Of a DNA stretch of 20,170 nt, positions 1 to 6,513 are shown piece by piece. This DNA is from an uncultured Chloroflexota bacterium (GTDB lineage Bacteria > Chloroflexota > Chloroflexia > Chloroflexales > Roseiflexaceae). Below the pieces are notes generated by a model. The model ran no database searches and was not told where the DNA came from. It saw only the letters and a list, made by a program, of their open reading frames with translations. A program made the position numbers and the translations under genes. Each line of letters opens with the position of its first letter. Within the stretch, counting starts at the first letter, position 1. Where the stretch lies: positions 1-20,170 of the forward strand of contig CAIQIY010000404.1 in NCBI GenBank assembly GCA_903871975.1. The letters are read 5' to 3'.

Positions 1-1097
1 AGATCGCCCGAGAACCGCGCCAGCTCGCCCATCGCCCGCAGGTCGTCGATCGGCAAGGTTGTGCGCACGTTGCCCGCCAGTACCTCGAGCCAGCGCGGCA
101 TCAGCGCGACGTTCGCGAAGATGCCACGCTGCCGCACGTGCGCGAACAATGCGCGCAGCACCTGCTGTTGCCGCAGGCTGCGATCAAAATCACTGGAGGC
201 GTGTCGGGTACGTGCGTACACCAGCGCCATGCGGCCGTCGAGCGTCTGCAGCCCCGGTGCGATGTAGATGCGCTCGACACCGTACTGCTCGGTCGGAAAT
301 TCGGCGTCGAAGACCGGCGCCTGGGCGTCGATGGTGATGCCGCCGACGCTGTCGACCAGCCGCTCGAATCCGTTGAAGTCGACCTGGGCGATGTAGTCGA
401 TGCGCACCCCGAGGAAGCGCTCGACAGCCTCGGCAGCATAGGCGCCACCCGCGGCGTCGGGGCTGGTGTCGGCACCGTAGAGCGTCGTGGCATTGGCATG
501 GCCATACCCGTACGCGCTGTTGATCTTCGTCTGGCCAAGGGGCGGAATGTCGACCGCCGAGTCGCGCGGGATGGAGAGCATGCTGACGAAGCGGGTGGCG
601 GGATCGACATAGACGACGATCAGCGTGTCGCTGCGGACGCTCTCGTCGGGCGACCGTTTGTCGACGCCGAGCAGCAATACGGTGAACGGGGCATTGGGGA
701 ACCGCGCGACTGCCGCGGACTCGGCGGGAGTGGCGGTGATGGTGACGGGTGGCGGCGTTGTGCCGGGCGCTGCTGTCGGCGCTGGTGGCGGGCTTGGCGT
801 GACGCGCAGCCGTGGATCGTCCTGACGAATTGCGCCCAGCGTGTCGCTCACCTGGCCAAACAGCGCACTCCATACGGCGATGAGCGCGACGAGCAACGTG
901 CCGCTGGCGGCGATGATGCCGATCGTGCGCCACGGCCAGCGCCCCATGCTGGGCGGAATGACCAGCCAGCCCGCGAACCGGGCCTTGCGCCGGGCGCGCC
1001 GCCGCGCTGCGATGCGCTCGCGCGCCGTCTTCAGTTCTTGGCGTTCAGACCCGGTCACTCGGCGAATCCGTCTGCACGCATGACGCCGACGCGGCAT
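1..1097 (-). CDS. LytR-CpsA-Psr (LCP) family cell-wall ligase, 3' end cut by window
   Basis: The 5' 365 codons of an LCP protein; the gene continues past the left edge. LCP enzymes sit in the cytoplasmic membrane and transfer glycopolymers from undecaprenyl pyrophosphate onto peptidoglycan. The protein starts with a very basic cytoplasmic segment (residues ~1-50, many Arg), then one membrane helix (around TIGIIAASGTLLVALIAVW). A Pro/Thr-rich extracytoplasmic linker follows, and then the LCP domain. Hallmarks of the domain are LLLGVDKR, the RSDTLIVVYVDP strand, LSIPRD, KINSAYGYG and, near the visible end, ARTRHASSDFDRSLRQQQ. The conserved Asp and Arg residues that bind the pyrophosphate are present in these motifs. 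The ATG at 1095-1097 is chosen because it precedes the basic segment and lies about 18 bases from a TATAAT box. No strong Shine-Dalgarno sequence precedes it. Confidence 0.93.
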   Translation of the reverse strand, partial: MPRRRHACRRIRRVTGSERQELKTARERIAARRRARRKARFAGWLVIPPSMGRWPWRTIGIIAASGTLLVALIAVWSALFGQVSDTLGAIRQDDPRLRVTPSPPPAPTAAPGTTPPPVTITATPAESAAVARFPNAPFTVLLLGVDKRSPDESVRSDTLIVVYVDPATRFVSMLSIPRDSAVDIPPLGQTKINSAYGYGHANATTLYGADTSPDAAGGAYAAEAVERFLGVRIDYIAQVDFNGFERLVDSVGGITIDAQAPVFDAEFPTEQYGVERIYIAPGLQTLDGRMALVYARTRHASSDFDRSLRQQQVLRALFAHVRQRGIFANVALMPRWLEVLAGNVRTTLPIDDLRAMGELARFSGD

Positions 1098-1115
1098 GCA
1101 TCCGCTCTGCCAGAG

Positions 1116-1145
1116 ATTATACCAGCGTCATCCGACGACGGGCAA
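1116..1145 (-). promoter_or_regulatory. Promoter of the LCP gene
   Basis: Minus-strand TTGCCC (1140-1145), an 18-base spacer and a perfect TATAAT (1116-1121). Transcription would start near 1108, giving a leader of about 11 bases before the ATG at 1097. This suggests that the LCP gene is transcribed separately from the MFS gene upstream. Confidence 0.6.
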
Positions 1146-1173
1146 TCTCGTCCCGGCGCGGGGTGCGGGAGTG

Positions 1174-1188
1174 CCGGCACGGTGCCGG
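1174..1188. repeat. Short GC-rich inverted repeat between MFS and LCP genes
   Basis: CCGGCA-CGG-TGCCGG, a 6-bp stem with a 3-base loop, lies in the 167-base gap after the MFS stop. No T-run follows it on either strand, so it is at best a weak or factor-dependent terminator for the MFS transcript. Confidence 0.3.
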
Positions 1189-1264
1189 GCGTCGCTCCAT
1201 CCATCCATGCGGTGTTTGCACCAGGTGGGCGCCGAGGGTACGATCGCCCACGCCGGAACCTGCG

Positions 1265-2536
1265 TCACACTGCGGTCGCTGCGCGACCCGCACGTTGTGC
1301 GGCGACATCGCGCGGATACACGCGGTAGAACGCAAACCAGTACAGGGCATTCGCCAGGTAGGGCAGCGTCACCAGCCAGAGCATCGCATTCGCGAACCCG
1401 TGCCACGTCGCCAGCCAGCCGAGTGCCAGCGTCAGCACTGCTGCGGCTAGCCCCTGAATGAGCGAGAACAGCACCGCAAATGCTGTCGCCGCCAGCCCGA
1501 TGGGCACGATCGCCGAGACCATCGGCAACACGACGCCCGAGAAGCCGATCGACGCAACCAAGCCGAACAGGAACTGAATGGCGTATACGGTGGCGCCGTA
1601 CCCCCAGTCGCGCTGGAAGGCCAGATACGACATTGCCGCGAACCCGAGCAGGTAGAGCTGCATCAGGGCAATCCGGCCATTCGGCCCATACCACTGCTCA
1701 AACCGATCGCCCAGCACGCCACCGAGCAGCGAACTCAGCGCGAAGCCCGCCATGAAGACACCAAACAACACTGTGGCATCACCCGTCAGCCACCCACGGA
1801 CATCGACGAAGAATGTGACGAAGAACGGGAATACCAGCAGGCTGGTGGTCAGTGGCAGCATCACCGCCAACAGCACGAAGCTGGGGATGCGGAACAATCC
1901 GACGACATCAGCGACACGAAACTCGGCGAACTCGTTGGCAGACTGACGGCGCGGCGGTTCGCGGACGTATGCGGCGATCAGCAGGCCGCTCAGCATGCTG
2001 AGGAGCCCCATCAACACCATCCCCAGCCGCCAGCCATCGGCGATGCCGGCCAGCTGACCGATCAACGGCACCAGCACCAGGCCACCAGCCGTCCCCACCG
2101 AACGGATGGCACCATACGCCCGGCCCCGCTCGTGTTCCTCGAACAAATCTGTCAACAGCGCATTGGCGATTGGCTCGCTCGCCACCGTACCAATGACACC
2201 GATGCTGTACAGAACCAATAGCTGCGTGAAGTCCTGCGCCAGCCCCGCTGCTGCGGTCCATATGCCCCAGACACCAGTCACCAGCACCAGCACGCGCGTG
2301 CGGCCGTAGCGGTCGGCGGCGAGCGACCAGAGTGGGCCGAACACGACGCGCGCGATGCGGCTGATGCTGCTGAGCAGCCCGAGCGCATCGACGCCGAGCT
2401 GCAACGACTGGCGAATGACGGGGAACAACACATTCACCAGGCCGCCTTCGGCGCTGTCGCTGATGAAGGCCACTGCGAGCGCGACGAGCGCCCGCCAACG
2501 CCCACCCCGCGACCCACTATCGACCCGTCGGGTCAT
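1265..2536 (-). CDS. Major facilitator superfamily (MFS) transporter
   Basis: 423 residues, close to the usual ~400 for 12-helix MFS permeases. It is hydrophobic throughout, with about 12 predicted membrane helices and a longer cytoplasmic loop in the middle (around VREPPRRQSANEFAEF, near residue 200). MFS motif A is clear in the loop between helices 2 and 3 (GPLWSLAADRYGRTRV, residues ~67-81, with D75, R76, G78 and R79). The substrate cannot be told from the sequence; a drug or small-metabolite exporter is the usual default. The start ATG has GAGG 7 bases upstream. The gene lies about 100 bases after corA and may share its transcript. The C-terminus ends in a short Arg/Ala-rich tail. Confidence 0.9.
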   Translation of the reverse strand: MTRRVDSGSRGGRWRALVALAVAFISDSAEGGLVNVLFPVIRQSLQLGVDALGLLSSISRIARVVFGPLWSLAADRYGRTRVLVLVTGVWGIWTAAAGLAQDFTQLLVLYSIGVIGTVASEPIANALLTDLFEEHERGRAYGAIRSVGTAGGLVLVPLIGQLAGIADGWRLGMVLMGLLSMLSGLLIAAYVREPPRRQSANEFAEFRVADVVGLFRIPSFVLLAVMLPLTTSLLVFPFFVTFFVDVRGWLTGDATVLFGVFMAGFALSSLLGGVLGDRFEQWYGPNGRIALMQLYLLGFAAMSYLAFQRDWGYGATVYAIQFLFGLVASIGFSGVVLPMVSAIVPIGLAATAFAVLFSLIQGLAAAVLTLALGWLATWHGFANAMLWLVTLPYLANALYWFAFYRVYPRDVAAQRAGRAATAV

Positions 2537-2638
2537 CGTGCATCCTCGCTGGCGTCCGGCCCCCCGTCACGCCGATCCGGTGGCCTGCACCATCGCCATT
2601 GCCTTCGATTGTGGCGAGCCGGCTCACCCAGCTTCGCT

Positions 2639-3613
2639 TCACCACCAGCGGCGCCGGCGGAAGATGATCATCAGGACGATGCTGACACCGATCATCAGCA
2701 GCAGTGCGAACGGATATCCCCAGAACCATGCAAGCTCGGGCATGAAGTGGAAGTTCATGCCGTAGATACCCGCAATCAACGCACAGCTCATCAGGATGAT
2801 CGTTGAAAGTGTGAGTGTCTTGATCAGCTGATTCAGATCGTTTGCCTGCAACGAGAGATAGCTATCGAGTGCATTGGATAATAGATCACGATATGTATCG
2901 ATTGTATCGGTGACGCGCACCAGATGATCATAGACGTCCTGTAGGTAGATACCGGCACTATCATTCAGCAATGGTCCGCGTTCGCGCAGCAACACGTTCA
3001 GCACATCGCGTTCCGGCGCGACGACGCGCCGCAGCAGCAGCAGATCTTTCTTGAGTGCGAAAATTTCCTGGATCGCCCCACTGCGGAAGTGGCCAAAGAT
3101 TGTACTCTCGAGGTCCTCGACCCACTCAACGACTTGATCAGTCACCGTGAAGTAGTCATCGACAATCGCATCGAGCAGATCATGCAACAACCCGGTGATC
3201 GAGTGCTCGGCCCGAATGCGACCGGACTCCCAGCGATGCGCTGTCGCGGCGACATAGGACTGTGCATCACGATGAATGCTGACCAGATAGTTGCGGCCGA
3301 TGAACAATGAGAGCTGACTGAGCACAATCTGGGGTGCGGCATCGGTGGCTTCGCGATAGGCTGCGGCATAGAAGATCACCAGCAGGTGATCGGCAAACAC
3401 ATCGATCTTCGGCCGCTCGTGGTGGCGGACCGCATCTTCGATGGCGAGGCCATGAAAGCCGAACTCCTGCTGCAACACGGCGATCGCTGCGTCATCGGGA
3501 TCGTGCAGATCGAGCCAGACCAACGATGCCGGCTCGGCGAGCACCTCGCTGATGTGCTCGAGCGATGCCAGGTGTTCGACGCGATCATCACGGCAGACGA
3601 GCACGGTATGCAT
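2639..3613 (-). CDS. corA: CorA-family divalent metal (Mg2+/Co2+) channel
   Basis: 324 residues, typical for CorA, which forms a homopentameric channel in the cytoplasmic membrane. Residues 1-250 form the cytoplasmic alpha/beta domain and the long stalk helix; LVWLDLHDPDD near residue 31 and the ERPKIDVFADHLLVIFYAA strand are recognisable CorA features. Two membrane helices lie at the C-terminus (about 266-284 and 298-316). The signature YGMNF is at residues 284-288, with G285-M286-N287 forming the selectivity filter. The tail is RRRRWW, basic as in other CorA proteins. AGGAG lies 5 bases before the ATG. The gene follows the nitroreductase by 24 bases, so the two are probably co-transcribed. 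The family is certain; Mg2+ as the main ion is inferred from the family. Confidence 0.95.
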   Translation of the reverse strand: MHTVLVCRDDRVEHLASLEHISEVLAEPASLVWLDLHDPDDAAIAVLQQEFGFHGLAIEDAVRHHERPKIDVFADHLLVIFYAAAYREATDAAPQIVLSQLSLFIGRNYLVSIHRDAQSYVAATAHRWESGRIRAEHSITGLLHDLLDAIVDDYFTVTDQVVEWVEDLESTIFGHFRSGAIQEIFALKKDLLLLRRVVAPERDVLNVLLRERGPLLNDSAGIYLQDVYDHLVRVTDTIDTYRDLLSNALDSYLSLQANDLNQLIKTLTLSTIILMSCALIAGIYGMNFHFMPELAWFWGYPFALLLMIGVSIVLMIIFRRRRWW

Positions 3614-3637
3614 GACCGCTCCTGTGTCTGGCAGCGC

Positions 3638-4351
3638 TCAACGCGACGCAGGATCACCGCTGGCAGCATGATGAACCAACACCTGGTCGAGTGGCTTCTT
3701 CGCGATCGTCGGAACAGTCGCATCAGGCGCCGGGTAGCCGACGGGAATCAGGAGAAATGGCCGTTCATTGGGTGGTCGGCCGAGCAGTTCGCCGAGAAAC
3801 CCCATCGGGCTTGGCGTATGCGTCAGCGTAGCGAGGCCAGCGTGCGTCAGGGCTGCGAGCAGCATGCCGACGGCGATGCCGACCGATTCGCGGACATAGT
3901 AGTGCTTGACGCGCGCGCCATCGGCAGCCAGCCCATAGTATTGTTCGAACACGACGATGACGTAGGGTGCAGTCGTGATATGCGGCTTGTGCCAGTCGGT
4001 CCCCAACGGCGCGAGCGCGTCCTTCCACTCCTGCGACATCCGACGCTGGTAGTTCTCGCGTTCCTCGGCTTCGGCTGCGTCACGCATCTGCTGCTTGAGC
4101 GCCGGATCGCTGACGACGACGAATGTCCAGGGTTGCTGGTTGGCGCCGCTCGGCGCCAATGCCGCCGCGCACACCGCTGCTTCGATGATGCTGAACGGCA
4201 CTGGTGCGGCCGAGAACTGGCGCACGCTCCGCCGCTGCGTCATCGTCGCGAGAAACGCCGCGATACGCCGTTGTTGCTCGTCGGCGTCGAGCCGCTCGAG
4301 GCGGTAGGGTTCCGGCTGATAAGGATCGACGCCCGAATGAAGCCCGGTCAT
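3638..4351 (-). CDS. Iodotyrosine-deiodinase-like FMN nitroreductase
   Basis: 237 residues with a nitroreductase fold: RRSVRQFS (residues 40-47, FMN phosphate binding), APSGANQQPWTFVVV (66-80), and GMLLAAL...GLLGRP...PVGYP toward the C-terminus. It ends in KKPLDQ, the terminal motif of iodotyrosine deiodinases (IYD). Compared from memory with vertebrate IYD, the lid segment is conserved. E97 and Y101 (in EERENYQRRM) and K122 (WHK) sit at the same spacing (Tyr-4, Tyr, Tyr+21) as the Glu/Tyr/Lys triad that grips the amino acid zwitterion of iodotyrosine in IYD. Ordinary nitroreductases lack this triad. The likely activity is reductive dehalogenation of halotyrosines with FMN, or a related reaction. 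The protein has no signal peptide, so it is cytosolic. GAGGGGGT lies just before the ATG. BluB-like or general nitroreductase activity is the alternative. Confidence 0.85.
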   Translation of the reverse strand: MTGLHSGVDPYQPEPYRLERLDADEQQRRIAAFLATMTQRRSVRQFSAAPVPFSIIEAAVCAAALAPSGANQQPWTFVVVSDPALKQQMRDAAEAEERENYQRRMSQEWKDALAPLGTDWHKPHITTAPYVIVVFEQYYGLAADGARVKHYYVRESVGIAVGMLLAALTHAGLATLTHTPSPMGFLGELLGRPPNERPFLLIPVGYPAPDATVPTIAKKPLDQVLVHHAASGDPASR

Positions 4352-4381
4352 GGCACCCCCTCGCTCTGGTTGGCCAGTGCC

Positions 4382-4410
4382 ATCCTACCACGGACCGCTG
4401 CAAGCGTCAC
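4382..4410 (-). promoter_or_regulatory. Candidate promoter of the nitroreductase-corA unit
   Basis: Minus-strand GTGACG (4405-4410), a 17-base spacer and TAGGAT (4382-4387). A TG one base upstream of the -10 box makes it an extended -10 element. Transcription would start about 24 bases before the nitroreductase ATG. Each box matches the consensus at only 4 of 6 positions, so this is moderate evidence. Confidence 0.4.
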
Positions 4411-4411
4411 C

Positions 4412-4879
4412 GGGCTGGCGTTCATAGCCCGGAGCAAGCCCGGCCATCGAGCCAATCCACGTCAAGCGCCACTCGGCGCGCCACGGTTGGCCCCCGGCGT
4501 CACGCCGGCACCGTGGCACCCTCGCCCTGTTGCACAATGCACACCCTGCGCCTCTGCGCGACATCCCCGTGCTGGCGCGCGGCACTCCCGGGGCGCCCAC
4601 AGCACGCCGCCAGCAGCGCAACCTCGCAGCGCCGCGCCCCCATGCGGTGCTGATGCAACGTCAGCGCCGGAAGCGCCAGTGGTCGACAGCGACGGCACGT
4701 GAGCGTTGCAGTGGTGCCGGATTCGTTGCCCCTGCACGCACCGTGAGGCTGCATTCGCGCGGTTCAATGCCACGATGTTCGTCGGTCGTTGCCCCGGCAC
4801 ACGCAGCGAGGCCACGCACCATGCTGGTACTGCTGCGCTCCACGACGTTGCATCAGCCCTGGATACAGCCCACGCTGCT
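4412..4879. other. Long non-coding GC-rich intergenic stretch
   Basis: No convincing gene lies here. Open frames cross it on both strands, but they have odd composition (many Cys, Arg and Ala), no family motifs and no ribosome-binding sites. Two small inverted repeats are visible. One is CCGGCG-TCA-CGCCGG at 4494-4508. The other is a bulged GTGCTG...CAGCAC pair at 4569-4605 with GCGC inner arms. Neither has a T-run. The stretch separates the divergent nitroreductase and lipoprotein units and is long for this otherwise compact window, so it could hold a decayed gene or a small RNA that I cannot identify. Confidence 0.5.
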
Positions 4880-4908
4880 TTGACAGCCGTGTCACGCACT
4901 CCTATAAT
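4880..4908 (+). promoter_or_regulatory. Perfect consensus sigma-70-type promoter for the lipoprotein-rimI pair
   Basis: TTGACA (4880-4885), exactly 17 bases, then TATAAT (4903-4908): both boxes and the spacing are the textbook optimum. Transcription would start near 4915, leaving a leader of roughly 67 bases. GGGAG (4966-4970) lies 11 bases before the ATG at 4982. Confidence 0.8.
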
Positions 4909-4981
4909 GCGCGTACGTGATACCAACCGCGCGGCGCCATTCCGGCACGCACGACACAATGCAGCGGGAGACAGACCGACC

Positions 4982-5794
4982 ATGAAGCAGCTGCGGCAGC
5001 GTCTCGGACGCGCGGCCCTCGCCCTCCTCGGGATGCTGTTGGTGAGTTCATGCGGTGGCGACGACGGTTCGATCTACGTTCCCGATTTGATCGAGCGCCC
5101 GCAGGAGTTCGCCGGCCAGCAGATCGTTGTCTCGGGAGCCTACCTGAGCCGGCCCGACATTGCCGGTCCGGTGTTGGCGCTCGGCGTCAGCACGCTCGAC
5201 AGCGGGCTCGATGCGCAGCCCCTCGGCGAGCCGATCTATCTCGAGCAGTTTCCCGAGGCGATCACGGCTGATCTGCATCGCCCCGGCGACGCCATCTACG
5301 GCTTCGTCCGGGTGAGCGGGCGCTTCGAGACTGGCGGGCCCTTCGGGCCGGATGGGCAGTACACCCACCGCATCACGGTCGAGTCGGCCGAAGCGATCGA
5401 CCGGGTCCAGCGTACCGAGGTGCGCATCGACGACCAGCCACTCGGCGACGGCAAGGTCGGGCTGCGCGAACTCGCCGCCAACCCAGCCGCGTATGCCGGC
5501 CAGACGGTGACCACGCGCGGCTACTACTTCTGGAACTCGGCGATCTATGTGCTGGCCGAAGGCATCTCGACCGAGACCGACGGCAGCAGTCCGCAGCCAG
5601 TCGGCGCCGTCATCTGGATGGAGGGCTTCCCGCCTGATGTCTCGGGGCAGCTCAATCTGGGCCCGGCCAATAGCTACGTGTGGGGGCTCGTCGAGGTGAC
5701 CGGCACGTTCACCGCCGGAGCGAGCGGGCGCGACGGTGCCTACCCGGCGCAGCTCCAGGTGACTGGCCCGGCGGTGGCGCTCGAACCGCGCTGA
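4982..5794 (+). CDS. Secreted lipoprotein with a duplicated ~105-residue domain
   Basis: 270 residues. The N-terminus is a lipoprotein signal peptide: basic MKQLRQRLGR, a hydrophobic core, then the lipobox V21-S22-S23-C24. Lipidation at C24 would anchor the protein outside the membrane. The mature part contains two homologous repeats, about residues 33-139 and 161-267. Shared positions include FAGQ/YAGQ near the start, LGVST/EGIST, PLGEPIYLEQFP/PVGAVIWMEGFP, a Tyr before VRVSGRF/VEVTGTF, and a G..G.DG.Y segment near the end. The all-beta look and the repeated V.G.F pattern suggest an OB-fold-like or similar beta-barrel. I do not recognise the family and assign no function. The frame is open further upstream, but only the ATG at 4982 gives the signal peptide. 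The stop overlaps the start of rimI by one base (TGATG), so the two are translationally coupled. Confidence 0.88.
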   Translation: MKQLRQRLGRAALALLGMLLVSSCGGDDGSIYVPDLIERPQEFAGQQIVVSGAYLSRPDIAGPVLALGVSTLDSGLDAQPLGEPIYLEQFPEAITADLHRPGDAIYGFVRVSGRFETGGPFGPDGQYTHRITVESAEAIDRVQRTEVRIDDQPLGDGKVGLRELAANPAAYAGQTVTTRGYYFWNSAIYVLAEGISTETDGSSPQPVGAVIWMEGFPPDVSGQLNLGPANSYVWGLVEVTGTFTAGASGRDGAYPAQLQVTGPAVALEPR

Positions 5795-6513
5795 TGCAGC
5801 ACTGCCTGTCATCGGGGGCCGGCACGCAGGCAATCGAGCATGTGGTCGAGCGCATGCGTGCGACCGATCTGGCGCAGGTACGCCAGATCGAACGGCAGAG
5901 CTTCGCGACACCCTGGTCGGCGGCAGCGTTGCGGCACGAGCTTCGCCAGCACGCTGCCCGTTATCTGGTTGCGCGGGCGGCGACGAGCGTCGTGGCGACG
6001 GTGCCCCCGCCGACACGCCGCGGCTGGTTTGGTCGGCTTCTCGACCGCATCGCCCCACGGGAGCCGGCACCGAGCCCACATCCCGTCACCGGTTACGCCG
6101 GCATCTGTCGCGAGGGATCAGTCGGCCATATCACGGTGATCGCCGTGGCACCGCACTGGCGACGCCACGGCATCGGCGAACTGCTGCTGCACGGGCTCGT
6201 CGACGCCGCGGCCGAGCTCGGGGTCGATACGCTGAGCCTCGAGGTGCGCGTGAGCAATGTGGCCGCGCAGCGCCTCTACGAGCGCTTCGGCTTCACGGTC
6301 AGCGCACGACGTCACGACTACTACACCGATGACCGCGAGGACGCGCTGGTCATGGTGACTGGCACGTTGCGCGATGCCGGCTATCGGGCGCAGCTCGCCG
6401 AACGCCGCGCGGCCATGCGCCAACGCCACGCCCATCCTCCGGCCGTCGGGCGACCACACACACCGACCGCTGATGGCCCGCAGACCATCACACCTCCATC
6501 ACCACCGGAATGA
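5794..6513 (+). CDS. rimI: RimI-type GNAT N-acetyltransferase
   Basis: 239 residues. The GNAT fold begins around VERMRATDLAQVRQIE (18-33), with FATPWSAAALRHEL (37-50) typical of RimI. The acetyl-CoA pyrophosphate loop is R123-R124-H125-G126-I127-G128, after the VIAVAP strand. The C-terminal block LEVRVSN.AAQRLYERFGF (149-167), followed by R..YY.DDREDALVM, is the RimI signature; RimI acetylates the N-terminal Ala of ribosomal protein S18. Unusual points are an insertion of about 30 residues between strands (TRRGWFGRLLDRIAPREP, 74-91) and a Pro-rich tail of about 45 residues, making it much longer than the usual ~150. The start ATG overlaps the lipoprotein stop (TGATG); a start at M21 would also keep the whole domain. 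The target protein is inferred from the family only, and other GNAT substrates remain possible. Confidence 0.85.
   Translation: MQHCLSSGAGTQAIEHVVERMRATDLAQVRQIERQSFATPWSAAALRHELRQHAARYLVARAATSVVATVPPPTRRGWFGRLLDRIAPREPAPSPHPVTGYAGICREGSVGHITVIAVAPHWRRHGIGELLLHGLVDAAAELGVDTLSLEVRVSNVAAQRLYERFGFTVSARRHDYYTDDREDALVMVTGTLRDAGYRAQLAERRAAMRQRHAHPPAVGRPHTPTADGPQTITPPSPPE

Noticed and set aside
2616..2625. Palindrome GAGCCGGCTC between corA and the MFS gene as a terminator
   Set aside because: Too short as a hairpin and without a T-run. Palindromes of this kind are expected in GC-rich DNA.
3386..4702. 438-codon open frame on the plus strand opposite corA and the nitroreductase
   Set aside because: It runs antisense to two well-supported genes and ends in the intergenic gap. 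It has no family motif and an Arg/His-rich composition typical of shadow frames in GC-rich DNA.
4462..4983. 173-codon minus-strand open frame in the gap before the lipoprotein gene
   Set aside because: It has many Cys, no motif and no Shine-Dalgarno, and would run through the perfect lipoprotein promoter. Treated as chance.
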